Source of the DNA: an uncultured Rhodopila sp.
Lineage (GTDB): Bacteria > Pseudomonadota > Alphaproteobacteria > Acetobacterales > Acetobacteraceae
Length of the DNA stretch: 64,000 nucleotides
Direction: 5' to 3'
NCBI GenBank assembly: GCA_903932145.1
Contig: CAIZFE010000100.1
Location: 48,031-112,030, forward strand
Positions 20,388 to 29,073 of this stretch are shown here, one piece after another. A model generated the notes under the pieces. The model made no database searches. It had not been told where the DNA came from and saw nothing but the letters and a program-made list of their open reading frames with translations. Position 1 is the first letter of the stretch. Every line of letters begins with the position of its first letter. The position numbers and the translations under genes are program-made.

Positions 20388-21077
20388 TTAGATCACCGGT
20401 TCGGCGGTCTGACGGGGCGGCAGGTCACTTTGCGGCTGATCGGTGATCATCTCAATCCGGCCGGTGATCTGACCGCCGTCCTCGACCTGTAGGCGGCGGC
20501 AACGGGCCGTACCGAGCACGCGGCCGGTGGTGCGAACGATCAGGCTGCCGCGAGCGGTCAGAGTGCCGTCAATGGTGCCGGCGATCTCGGCGTCTTCAAC
20601 CTCAACCTCGCCTTTGAACACGCCGCCGGGGGCGATGGAGAGTTCGGTCGCGTGGATCATCGTCGCTTCGACGGTGCCTTCCACAACCAGGCGTTCGGCG
20701 TCCTGCACCACGCCCTGGACACTGATACCGCGTCCGACGACGAGCGTGCGCCGATCGGATGGATCGCGGGAGGCCGGGCGGCCGGTGGTTGAACCCGGAC
20801 GCGCGGGTAGCGCTGTCGGGGAAGGCGATGCCGAAGTGGCGGGAAATGATGGTGATCTGGTCATATTTTGTGCGTCCTTAGGCGGAGCGGGGCGGAACGG
20901 GGGAACGCCAAGGCCGGTGTCCGATGACGATTCGGAAACGACAAAGGCGGGTTTAATCGGATTCGAACCAGACGGTTCGCCTTTCAGCTTGTCCGGTACG
21001 ACGGTAACAGCCACCGGTGGCGGCGGCGTGACGACTTTGACCGGTGTGGGCTCGTCAGGTTTGCGGCGTTTGAACAA
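20388..21077 (-). CDS. Bactofilin (polymer-forming cytoskeletal protein)
   Basis: Bactofilins assemble into nucleotide-free beta-helical filaments that organise cell-wall or polar structures. The first ~105 residues are Pro/Ser-rich and disordered. Residues ~110-215 are the bactofilin beta-helix of short repeating turns: VVGRGISVQGVVQDAERLVVEG, GGVFKGEVEVEDAEIAGTIDG, GSLIVRTTGRVLG. The start is a TTG at 21077 without an obvious Shine-Dalgarno; a TATAGT hexamer lies only a few bases upstream, so a leaderless transcript is possible. It lies alone, transcribed towards the shared terminator. Confidence 0.88.
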   Translation of the reverse strand: MFKRRKPDEPTPVKVVTPPPPVAVTVVPDKLKGEPSGSNPIKPAFVVSESSSDTGLGVPPFRPAPPKDAQNMTRSPSFPATSASPSPTALPARPGSTTGRPASRDPSDRRTLVVGRGISVQGVVQDAERLVVEGTVEATMIHATELSIAPGGVFKGEVEVEDAEIAGTIDGTLTARGSLIVRTTGRVLGTARCRRLQVEDGGQITGRIEMITDQPQSDLPPRQTAEPVI

Positions 21078-21167
21078 AACACTATACCAAACTGCAAGAG
21101 GAAACTCCGCCTACCATGGGCGTAACTGTGAAACAATACTCCGACTGAGTTTTCGAAATCTACATAA

Positions 21168-21854
21168 TTATACCAATCGGAGCGGGAACCCTTCGTTCGG
21201 GCTCAGCGCGGTGTCGAGTATGTGTACCATGCAGGCGGCGCCTACAATGGGAATTAAAAGATTCAAAACCGGAATATATGCGGCAAGCGCCAAAATGGCG
21301 CCCTGGCCCAGGATCAGTCCCCGGAACTGGCGGTAGAGGAACTCGGCCCGCGGACGCGACATTCGCCGCATCGCGATCGTTACAAATAAGCCGCGTCCGA
21401 TCGCATAGGCGGCGATCATCCAGCCAAGGATCAGGCCAAGACCCGGAATCAGCAAAGCCAGGATCAAGGCAACGATATTCAGGGCCAGAATTTTCAATGC
21501 CACCGTGCCGCCATCCAACGCCTGTTCGATCAGGGATGCGCCGCGCGGCGGTGGCAATTCTGGATAGTAGCGATGTTCCACGGCGGCTGCGATGCGGTCG
21601 AAATATAACGTGCCAATGGCCGCGGCCACGGGCAGGAATAGCCACAGTGAAAGCAGCGAAGCGGCGACCGCGCCGAGAATGTCGGCGCCCCCGGCCAGCC
21701 AGCCATGCAGGTCCAGGGAATGATGGATTACCCAGATAACCCCGGCATGCAGTCCGATGAAGCACGCGATGGACCAGGCTATCCCCCGCAGCATGACCCC
21801 CACGAACACAGGGTCATCCAACTGGCTGATGGCTCGGACGATCGGAGCGAACAT
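21168..21854 (-). CDS. EI24 domain-containing membrane protein
   Basis: This 228-residue inner-membrane protein of the EI24/CysZ-like superfamily has hydrophobic segments near residues 18-45, 58-85, 118-150 and 185-215. The conserved middle reads VALKILALNIVALILALLIPGLGLILGWMIAAYAIGRGLF-like in pattern. Some relatives (CysZ) move sulfate; most alphaproteobacterial members have no known function, and no cysteine-biosynthesis gene is nearby. The start is ATG at 21854. It diverges from the gamma-glutamyltransferase gene across 92 nt. Confidence 0.85.
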   Translation of the reverse strand: MFAPIVRAISQLDDPVFVGVMLRGIAWSIACFIGLHAGVIWVIHHSLDLHGWLAGGADILGAVAASLLSLWLFLPVAAAIGTLYFDRIAAAVEHRYYPELPPPRGASLIEQALDGGTVALKILALNIVALILALLIPGLGLILGWMIAAYAIGRGLFVTIAMRRMSRPRAEFLYRQFRGLILGQGAILALAAYIPVLNLLIPIVGAACMVHILDTALSPNEGFPLRLV

Positions 21855-21946
21855 GAAGGGCCTTCGCGGGGTGACGTTGCACAGAAGAACCTAACATCGC
21901 CTATGGTTCCCGCCTACGCTTATGGACCGTCAGCAGGAGCTAAGGA

Positions 21947-23512
21947 ATGACCTACACCCCGGTACCGCATGTCACCCAAAACTGGGTCCTGTCGAAGCCG
22001 TCCGCTCGGGGGCGCCGCGGTGTCGTGGTGTCTCAGGCGCGCAGCGCCGCCGAGGCCGGTGTCGCGATCCTGGACGCCGGCGGCAATGCGGTGGATGCCG
22101 CCGTTGCGACCGCGTTGGCGCTGGCGGCCGCCGAACCCTGGAACTCCGGGCTCGGCGGGGTTGGCTTTGCCCTGGTGCATCGCGCCGGCCAGGCGGTAGC
22201 GGAGGTGGTCGATTTCGGCCCGGTGGCGCCACGGAGGTTGAGCCCGTCGGCGTTCCGGCTGACCGGGCGGATGAAGCGGGATCTGTTCGCGTGGCCCGAA
22301 GTGGAGGGCGACACCAATATCCACGGCCCACTGTCGTTTGCGATCCCATCCGCGACGGCGGGGTATGCCCATATGCTGTCCGCCCGGGGGACGTTGCCGT
22401 TGGCGGAAGTCATTGCGCCGGCCATCGCGCTGGCGAAACGAGGATTGCCGCAGGACTGGTTTACGACGGTGAAAGTGGCGGCCTCGGCCTCTGTCTTGCG
22501 CCGCTATGCCGAAAGCGCACGTATTTATTTACCGGATGGGCTGCCGCCGATCGCGCCATACCAAGGAGCCACGGGATTTTTTCCATTGGGCGGGTTGGCG
22601 GATACGCTGGAGCAACTGGGGCGGGCCGGGCTGCGCGATCAATACGAAGGCGACATTGCTGCCGCCATCATCGCCGATGTCCGCGAGATGGGCGGTCTGC
22701 TGTCGGCGGACGATCTGCGGTCCTGTCAGGCGCGCATCAGGCCGGCCACACAGTTCCCCTGGCGCGGCCGGACGCTGCAACTCGCGGGCGGACTGACCGC
22801 GGCCCCAACCATGATGCGCGTGCTGGAGCAGATGGAAAACGTTCCGGTGGGCGCCACGCCGGACGCCGATTGGTTCGTCGGGTTCGGGCGAGCCATGAAA
22901 CGTGCGTATCGGGAACGGCTGGACGGGCTGGGGGAGGCTGAATCGGAGACATGCACAACGCACATCAATGTCTGTGATGCGGAGGGAACGATGGTGGCGA
23001 TGACCACGACGTTGCTGTCGTCGATGGGCAGCCGGGTCGTTCTGCCGCAGTCCGGCATCCTGATGAACAATGGCGTCATGTGGTTCGATCCGCGCCCGGA
23101 TCAGCCGAACTCGATCGCGGGCGGAAAACGTCCTTTGACCAATATGTCGCCTGTCATACTGGCTGATGGGAATCGTCCGATTTTCGCGGCCGGTGCCTCG
23201 GGCGGGCGGCGCATCCTGGCGGCGGTGACGCAACTGATGGCATTCGTAACGGATTTTGGCATGACGCTGGATCAGGCCGCGCACCAACCACGTATCGATG
23301 TTTCGGATCCGGAGTATCTTGCCGCCGATCAGCGGTTGGGCAGTGACATCATCGACGCACTGACCCGGGAGGGTGCGACCGAGGTCGTGGAACACGGCGT
23401 TCTACCGATCAATTTCGGCTGCGCGAGTGCTATTGTGGTATCAGCGGACGGCGTGCGGACGGGGATCAGCGACGTCATGTCGCCTTGGTCCGCGGCGCTA
23501 ACGCAGGCATAA
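21947..23512 (+). CDS. Gamma-glutamyltransferase family protein
   Basis: This is an N-terminal-nucleophile hydrolase of the GGT family, which cleaves gamma-glutamyl bonds after self-processing into two chains. The nucleophile motif TTHINVCD starts at Thr337 and the oxyanion/substrate loop GGKRPLTNMSP is present. The N-terminal half has AGGNAVDAAVATALA. No signal peptide is visible, unlike periplasmic glutathione-processing GGTs, so it may be cytoplasmic and act on another gamma-glutamyl or acyl substrate (cephalosporin-acylase-like relatives exist). A strong AGGAG-type ribosome site precedes ATG 21947. Confidence 0.9.
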   Translation: MTYTPVPHVTQNWVLSKPSARGRRGVVVSQARSAAEAGVAILDAGGNAVDAAVATALALAAAEPWNSGLGGVGFALVHRAGQAVAEVVDFGPVAPRRLSPSAFRLTGRMKRDLFAWPEVEGDTNIHGPLSFAIPSATAGYAHMLSARGTLPLAEVIAPAIALAKRGLPQDWFTTVKVAASASVLRRYAESARIYLPDGLPPIAPYQGATGFFPLGGLADTLEQLGRAGLRDQYEGDIAAAIIADVREMGGLLSADDLRSCQARIRPATQFPWRGRTLQLAGGLTAAPTMMRVLEQMENVPVGATPDADWFVGFGRAMKRAYRERLDGLGEAESETCTTHINVCDAEGTMVAMTTTLLSSMGSRVVLPQSGILMNNGVMWFDPRPDQPNSIAGGKRPLTNMSPVILADGNRPIFAAGASGGRRILAAVTQLMAFVTDFGMTLDQAAHQPRIDVSDPEYLAADQRLGSDIIDALTREGATEVVEHGVLPINFGCASAIVVSADGVRTGISDVMSPWSAALTQA

Positions 23513-23615
23513 CGATCCGTATAAGAACCGAAAATTGTGTTCGATCTATGGCGATTTTAACTTCACTTTTTCGTTTGCCCGGGATGGAATACACGAAATC
23601 GTGAGGAGCTACCGC

Positions 23616-24209
23616 ATGCGTCCCGTCGTCAGACTTTGTGTCGCTATCGGCTTAACGACCTTGGCCACAACATTTTCATCGTCTTCGCCGTACGCTGGCG
23701 GAAACAAGAGTTACCAGGAGATGGTGTCGTCGTTGCGGATTGTCAATCGCGACGATGCCATTGCCGAAGAAAAAATCGGTGACATGTTTTGGCAGGGTTC
23801 CGATGAGCACCCGCGCGATTGCGCCGAGGCGGTGCGTCATTACGACAATGCCGCACACTTCGGCATTGCATCGGCCGAACGCAAGCTGGCGATTGCCTAT
23901 GCGAACGGAGAGGGTGCCCCGGCCAATGATGCCAAAATGCTCCATTGGCAACGTAAGGCGGCGGAATCCGGCGATGCGATGGCTGCGGGAATGCTCGGCT
24001 ACGCCATCATGATCGGACTCGACGGGACATACGATGCCGTCGAGGCGGCGACGTGGCTAACGCTGGCAGCCGAAAACGCGCCCGCGGAACCATGGCGCTT
24101 TCAGGCGGTCGCTTATGCCAGAGAGGCCCAAGGCAGGCTGACAAGCGGCGAACGAGAGGCTTTTCATCAGCGCCTCGGTCACTGGCGGTCGGTCGTGCGT
24201 GGTGAGTGA
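23616..24209 (+). CDS. SEL1-like repeat exported protein
   Basis: This small protein has a signal peptide (MRPVVRLCVAIGLTTLATTF, residues 1-~24) and SEL1/TPR-like helical repeats. The repeats are marked by the alternating A..Y..AA..G...A...LA..Y..G pattern: CAEAVRHYDNAAHFG, AERKLAIAYANGEGAP, MLHWQRKAAESGDAMA, AATWLTLAAENAP. Such repeats mediate protein contacts; no enzyme motif is seen. ATG 23616 is chosen because GAGGAG lies 8 nt upstream and the signal peptide starts there; the frame is open 27 codons further up. It converges with the rhodanese gene. Confidence 0.8.
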   Translation: MRPVVRLCVAIGLTTLATTFSSSSPYAGGNKSYQEMVSSLRIVNRDDAIAEEKIGDMFWQGSDEHPRDCAEAVRHYDNAAHFGIASAERKLAIAYANGEGAPANDAKMLHWQRKAAESGDAMAAGMLGYAIMIGLDGTYDAVEAATWLTLAAENAPAEPWRFQAVAYAREAQGRLTSGEREAFHQRLGHWRSVVRGE

Positions 24210-24215
24210 CGTCGA

Positions 24216-24569
24216 TCACTTCGACCTGGAACGCCACGCCACCATGCCGCCACGCAACACCGTGATGTTGGTGCCGCCGGACCGGCGCAGATGTTCGGCC
24301 GCGGCGAAGGATCTCTTGTCGGTATGGCACACAAAGACCAGCGGCCTTTGTTCCGTCAGAAGCGCGGCCGTATGCGTCTGGAGCTGATCCAGCGGGATGT
24401 TTTCGGCGGCATCGATGTGACCGAGTGGACCGGTGAATTCGCCGGGGCCTCGGACATCAATGACCCGCGGTGGCGAAGCGGCGGCCATCAATGCCGCCAG
24501 ATCATCGACTTCCAGCCAATCGACCGTGTCAGTAGGAGAACGTCCCAGCAGTTTCGCAAACAGGTTCAT
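24216..24569 (-). CDS. Rhodanese-like domain protein
   Basis: This single-domain 117-residue rhodanese has the entry motif RVIDVRGPGEFTGPLGHI and a six-residue active-site loop C81-H-T-D-K-R86, the CxxxxR pattern of sulfurtransferases that carry a persulfide on cysteine. The fold ends with the usual VLRGGMVAW. Likely roles are sulfur transfer or thiosulfate/thiol redox chemistry in the cytoplasm; the partner is not shown by context. It starts 90 nt from the divergent acyl-CoA dehydrogenase gene. Confidence 0.9.
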   Translation of the reverse strand: MNLFAKLLGRSPTDTVDWLEVDDLAALMAAASPPRVIDVRGPGEFTGPLGHIDAAENIPLDQLQTHTAALLTEQRPLVFVCHTDKRSFAAAEHLRRSGGTNITVLRGGMVAWRSRSK

Positions 24570-24659
24570 CGTCTATCCTCTCGTCCCGCCGATTTCGCAT
24601 AATCCGGGCGGTGGCGTATGGTTATCGCCCCGATGATGGTGCCTGGAAAGGTCTGAGCG

Positions 24660-25826
24660 ATGGACTTCGGATTAACCGACGCGCAACAGCAAATCCGCGA
24701 CGAGGTCCTGCGTCTGTGCGCGCGCTTCGACGATACCTATTGGCTGGAGCGCGACAATACCGCGACGTTCCCGCACGCTTTTTTCGATGCCATGGCGGCC
24801 GGCAGTTGGCTCGGTATCGCGATGCCGGAGGAATACGGCGGCGCCGGGCTTGGTATCACCGAAGCCGCGATCATGGCGCAGGCCGTTGCGGAGTCGGGCG
24901 CGGCGATGAGCGGGGCCAGCGCGATCCACATCAACATTTTCGGCCTCAATCCCGTGGTGGTGTATGGCACCGAAGCGCAGAAGCGCCGGATGTTGCCGCC
25001 GCTGATTGAGGGTACGGACAAATCATGCTTCGGCGTTACCGAACCGAACGCCGGGCTGAATACGACGGAGATCACGACGCGCGCCGATCTGCACGGCGAC
25101 CACTATCTGATTAATGGCACGAAAATATGGACCTCCACGGCCCAGGTTGCGAATAAAATTCTCCTGCTGACCCGGACGACTCCGCTGGACAAGGTGAAGC
25201 GGAAGTCGCAGGGCATGACGCTGTTTTATACCGACCTCGATAAGACGCATGCCGAGGTGCGGCTGATCCACAAGATGGGCCGGCATGCGGTCGATTCCAA
25301 TATGGTGTTCTTCGAGAATATGCGGGTGCCGGTTGAGGACCGTATTGGCGAGGAAGGCGAAGGATTCCGAGCGCTGCTGCATGGTTTGAATCCGGAACGT
25401 GTGCTGATCGCGGCGGAAGCGGTGGGCATCGGCCGAGCCGCTCTGGCGAAGGCGGCTCGGTACGCGAAAGAGCGCGTCGTGTTCGGGCGGCCGATTGGCC
25501 AGAACCAGGGCATCCAGCATCCTCTGGCTAAGAACTGGGCCGAACTGGAGGCCGCGAATTTGCTGATGCTCAAGGCCGCGTGGCTATACGACACCGGGCG
25601 CGAATGCGGCGCCGAGGCAAATGCCGCCAAATATCTGGCGGGCGAGGCCGGCTATCATGCGGCGGAGCGCGCGGTGCTGACGCATGGCGGCATGGGCTAT
25701 GCCCAGGAATACCATGTGGAACGTTTGTTCCGCGAAAGCATGCTGCCCCGGTTGGCACCGATCAGCAGCGAACTGATCCTGAGCTATCTGGCCGAACGCG
25801 TGCTGGACCTGCCGAAGTCGTATTAA
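24660..25826 (+). CDS. Acyl-CoA dehydrogenase family protein
   Basis: This 388-residue flavoprotein has the full acyl-CoA dehydrogenase layout: an N-terminal helical domain, the middle beta domain (CFGVTEPNAGLNTTEITTRA, INGTKIWTSTA), and a C-terminal helical domain with RVVFGRPIGQNQGIQHPLA and THGGMGYAQEYHVERLFRE. Where medium-chain enzymes have the catalytic YEGT, this protein reads APISSEL, so the base must come from elsewhere or the reaction differs. This variant is common in a large uncharacterised subfamily. The substrate is unknown. It ends overlapping the convergent sirtuin gene by 4 nt. Confidence 0.9.
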   Translation: MDFGLTDAQQQIRDEVLRLCARFDDTYWLERDNTATFPHAFFDAMAAGSWLGIAMPEEYGGAGLGITEAAIMAQAVAESGAAMSGASAIHINIFGLNPVVVYGTEAQKRRMLPPLIEGTDKSCFGVTEPNAGLNTTEITTRADLHGDHYLINGTKIWTSTAQVANKILLLTRTTPLDKVKRKSQGMTLFYTDLDKTHAEVRLIHKMGRHAVDSNMVFFENMRVPVEDRIGEEGEGFRALLHGLNPERVLIAAEAVGIGRAALAKAARYAKERVVFGRPIGQNQGIQHPLAKNWAELEAANLLMLKAAWLYDTGRECGAEANAAKYLAGEAGYHAAERAVLTHGGMGYAQEYHVERLFRESMLPRLAPISSELILSYLAERVLDLPKSY

Positions 25827-26569
25827 TCGACGCCGGTGACCGCACCCAACGTGTCGCCGATCGATCGGTTCAGGACCAGGTCGGCGACATCATCCAACGC
25901 TGTCTGCTGCAGGTTCAAAATCACCAGGCCAGCACGATTTCGTTTCGCCAGTTCCGGAAAGGCGGCGGCCGGATACACCACCAGCGATGACCCGATCACA
26001 ATAAACAGATCCGCCAGCAACGTTTCCTTTTCCGCTCGGCGCATCTCATTGATCGGCATCGACTGGCCGAACGATATCGTCGCGGTCTTCACCCAACCGC
26101 CACATGCGCAATGCGGAACGATGCGGTCGCTTTCGAAATCGACCCGCAGGGCCTCGATCTCGTAGCGCGTGGCGCACTCCAGGCAGTGCGCATAGGTGGT
26201 GTTGCCGTGTAATTCGATGACCTTGTCGTCCGGAATGCCGGAGTCCTGGTGCAGGCCATCGATATTTTGCGTGATGACAGCGGCGGCTTTGCCGATCCGG
26301 ATCAGCTCCGCCACCGCGCGATGGCCGCGATTGGGCGTGGCCTGGCGCAATATCGGCTCCATCGCGAACCGGCGGCGCCAGGATTCACGGCGCGCTTCGC
26401 CCGACCGCATGAAGTCGGAGAAATCGATCGGGGTTTGTTTGGTCCAGATGCCGCCGGGGCTGCGGAAGTCCGGAATGCCGGACTCCGTGCTGATGCCCGC
26501 GCCGGTGAACAGGACGATCCGGTCGGCTGCATCGATCAATCGGGCGAAGTCTTCCAGGTCCTGATCCAT
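25823..26569 (-). CDS. NAD-dependent protein deacylase (sirtuin)
   Basis: This Sir2 family enzyme removes acyl groups from lysines using NAD+. It shows GAGISTESGIPDFRS (NAD loop), TQNIDGLH and the catalytic ELHGN. A zinc site is formed by CLEC and the closely spaced CAC. A GSSLVVYPAA segment follows, typical of the C-terminal Rossmann part. It is about 248 residues. ATG 26569 begins the homologous region; the open frame upstream is not similar. A neighbouring acyl-CoA dehydrogenase is a plausible acylated target, but this is only an inference. Confidence 0.93.
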   Translation of the reverse strand: MDQDLEDFARLIDAADRIVLFTGAGISTESGIPDFRSPGGIWTKQTPIDFSDFMRSGEARRESWRRRFAMEPILRQATPNRGHRAVAELIRIGKAAAVITQNIDGLHQDSGIPDDKVIELHGNTTYAHCLECATRYEIEALRVDFESDRIVPHCACGGWVKTATISFGQSMPINEMRRAEKETLLADLFIVIGSSLVVYPAAAFPELAKRNRAGLVILNLQQTALDDVADLVLNRSIGDTLGAVTGVD

Positions 26570-26684
26570 CGGTGTGGCTCCTTTGGTGCGATCGTAACAG
26601 CGTGCGGCCCGGTTCGGCCAGTCCGGGCGTTGCTCGACAGCATCACGTCCGGCGGCTACAGACGAAACGGGAGATCGTCGCGCC

Positions 26685-27731
26685 ATGCGTTTCGGAATTT
26701 GGGCACTTGTTCACGGCAGCCGGGGTGCGTTGCAGGACCCGGATGAGCCATACGACGCGTCGTGGGAGCGTAATCTCGCGCTGGTGCAGGAAGCCGAACG
26801 GCTGGGGTTCGACAGCACCCTTGTGGCGCAGCACACGATCAATCCGCACCACGCGCCGAACGACGTGTTGGAGGCCTGGACCGCGTCGGCCGCGCTGGCG
26901 GCGGCGACCAGCCGGATCGAGATCATCACCGCGATCAAGCCGTATCTGTATCACCCGGTCGTGCTGGCAAAGATGGCGCTGCAGATCGAGCACATCAGCC
27001 GGGGTCGCTTCGCGCTGAACCTGGTGAATGCCTGGAATATGCCGGAACTGGAAAAAGCCGGCATTCCGTTCGCGCCGCACGACGAACGGTACGCCTATGG
27101 CCGCGAGTGGATTTCGGTGGTGGAACCTTTGATGCGGGGCGAAACGCTGACGTTTCATGGCCAGTATTTCAATGTCACCGATTATACGCTGCGGCCGGCG
27201 GACCCGTATCGCGCGCGGCCGAAGGTTTATGTCGGTGGCGAATCGGAGCCAGCCCGCGCATTGGTCGCCGATCACGGGGATGTCTGGTTTATCAACGGCC
27301 AACCGCTGGCGGATGTTCAGGCCCTGATCGCAGATGTGGCCAGTCGTCCTCGCGTTGGGGCACCGCTAGAATTTGGTCTGTCGGCGTTCGTGATCGCACG
27401 CGAAACCGAGGCGGAGGCGCAGGCTGCGTTGTTGCATTTGTTCGAACTCGCGAAACTGGATGCGCCCATCCGAGCGGTGCAGCGGGCTAATACTGATCCG
27501 TACTCGGTGATGGCGCAGACGATGTCGAAGACGCCGCGCGTCGGCAGCAATGGAGGCACGGCGGCGGGACTGGTGGGCAGCTACGATCAGGTTGCGGAAC
27601 GGATACAGGCGTTCGCGGACGCCGGGATCGAACTGTTCATGGTACAGTTTCAGCCGTTCGAGGCCGAGATGCGCCGGTTTGCGCGGCATGTCATGCCGCG
27701 TCTCCGATTGGTTGCCAGTTCCGCGCCATAG
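26685..27731 (+). CDS. LLM class flavin-dependent oxidoreductase
   Basis: This is a luciferase-like monooxygenase (TIM barrel, FMNH2 plus O2) of the SsuD/SfnG type. Signs are MRFGIWALVHGSRG at the N-terminus, AQHTINPHHAPNDVLEAWTASAALAAAT (barrel strand and active-site His), HISRGRFALNLVNAWN, and YVGGESEPAR. The closest characterised relatives desulfonate alkanesulfonates or oxidise dimethyl sulfone, so an organosulfur substrate is possible but unproven. No flavin reductase is adjacent. It diverges from the sirtuin across 115 nt. Confidence 0.9.
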   Translation: MRFGIWALVHGSRGALQDPDEPYDASWERNLALVQEAERLGFDSTLVAQHTINPHHAPNDVLEAWTASAALAAATSRIEIITAIKPYLYHPVVLAKMALQIEHISRGRFALNLVNAWNMPELEKAGIPFAPHDERYAYGREWISVVEPLMRGETLTFHGQYFNVTDYTLRPADPYRARPKVYVGGESEPARALVADHGDVWFINGQPLADVQALIADVASRPRVGAPLEFGLSAFVIARETEAEAQAALLHLFELAKLDAPIRAVQRANTDPYSVMAQTMSKTPRVGSNGGTAAGLVGSYDQVAERIQAFADAGIELFMVQFQPFEAEMRRFARHVMPRLRLVASSAP

Positions 27732-27802
27732 AGTTGTCCCAGCCAAAAGCGCCGGACATGTGTGATCATCTCCCTTACGATTTCAACCTGTAGGATGGTT
27801 CC

Positions 27803-29050
27803 GTGTCTGATGACTGGCCGTTGCTTGCCGCCCTTGCGGTCCGGGAAGCGCGCATGGGCGCGTCGGCGAGACGGCACGGGCCGTTTGTTGCTGGGGCCTA
27901 TGAATTCCTCCGTTTCGGCATCAAGCAGGCATGGGCGTGCTTGTTCGGCGGAGCGTTGCTCGGACTGATCGTGGCAACACGGCTCTGGTATCCGCACGGG
28001 GCGGCCTTGCCACGATACGATGCCTTGGTGGTTGCCTGCGTGGCGCTTCAGGTGGGTCTACTGCTGTCTCGTCTTGAAACGCTTCAAGAGGCGAAGGTGA
28101 TCCTTGCCTTCCACCTGATCGGAACGGCAATGGAGCTGTTCAAGACCTCGGTCGGCTCCTGGGACTATCCCGAGGCAAGCTATCTTCGTCTCGGTCATGT
28201 CCCGTTATTTACCGGCTTCATGTACGGGGCGGTCGGCAGCTATTTGACCCGGGTCTGGCGCTTGTTCGACTTCCGCTTCGCGCATCATCCGCCTTTGCCT
28301 GCGTTGGCTGCTCTGTCGGTCGCGATCTACGCGAATTTCTTCACCGATCACTGGGGCCTTGACCTGCGGTATTTGTTGCTGGCGATTGCGACGCTGTTGT
28401 TCCGTCGGACCATTATTTATTTCAAAGTCTGGATCGTGCATCGCCGAATGCCGCTTCTCCTTGGTTTTTTCCTTGTGGCACTGTTCATCTGGTTCGGTGA
28501 GAACATCGCGACGGCCGGCGGTGCGTGGTTGTACCCCAATCAGGTCAAGGCCTGGAAAATGGTTTCGCCGGCAAAGTTGACGTCCTGGTCGTTACTGATG
28601 CTGATATCTTATTCATTGGTGGCGGCTGTGATGCTGCGGGCGCGCGACGTGGGCCGGACTGTCCGTCAGCTTGTCGCGGCGGTGGTGATCGTGGCGTGTG
28701 GGTTGATTTGGCGTCTGGCACCGTTGGGCTTGCCAGCGTTTTGGCGGAACTATGGCGGCTCGGTTTTATGGGGTGCGATGGTTTTGCTGATCGTTGGAGC
28801 GTTTGACCCGGGGGTCAGGCGGTGGAAGGCGCCTCTGGCGGCGGCCGCGGTCGCATTGGCGGTTGAACTGTTCAAGCTGTATCATGTGCCGGGACTTGAC
28901 GCGTTCCGGTTGACCTTGCCGGGCGCCCTATTGTTTGGTCGTGTCTTCAATCCATGGAACGTGATGGCATATTGGGTTGGCATCGCGGCTGCCATCCCGA
29001 TGCGCGCGATGCTCGTTTCCGAAGCCGCCCGATCGGCGGAGACCGGCTGA
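27803..29050 (+). CDS. DUF817-DUF2809 fusion membrane protein
   Basis: This 415-residue multi-pass membrane protein contains two families normally encoded separately. Residues ~35-285 match DUF817 (QAWACLFGGALL, ELFKTSVGSWDYPE, FTGFMYGAVGSY, FGENIATAGGAWLYP). Residues ~292-405 match DUF2809 (CGLIWRL, VLWGAMVLL, VELFKLYHVPGLDAFR, GALLFGRVFNPWNVMAYWVG). Both families have unknown function. The junction near residues 281-292 (RDVGRTVRQLVA) is short and charged, and the frame is continuous. The start is GTG at 27803 with AGGA upstream. Roughly a dozen transmembrane helices are visible. It converges with the CinA-NMNAT-like gene. Confidence 0.85.
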   Translation: MSDDWPLLAALAVREARMGASARRHGPFVAGAYEFLRFGIKQAWACLFGGALLGLIVATRLWYPHGAALPRYDALVVACVALQVGLLLSRLETLQEAKVILAFHLIGTAMELFKTSVGSWDYPEASYLRLGHVPLFTGFMYGAVGSYLTRVWRLFDFRFAHHPPLPALAALSVAIYANFFTDHWGLDLRYLLLAIATLLFRRTIIYFKVWIVHRRMPLLLGFFLVALFIWFGENIATAGGAWLYPNQVKAWKMVSPAKLTSWSLLMLISYSLVAAVMLRARDVGRTVRQLVAAVVIVACGLIWRLAPLGLPAFWRNYGGSVLWGAMVLLIVGAFDPGVRRWKAPLAAAAVALAVELFKLYHVPGLDAFRLTLPGALLFGRVFNPWNVMAYWVGIAAAIPMRAMLVSEAARSAETG

Positions 29051-29073
29051 CAGCCGCCGATTTGAATGACCAC

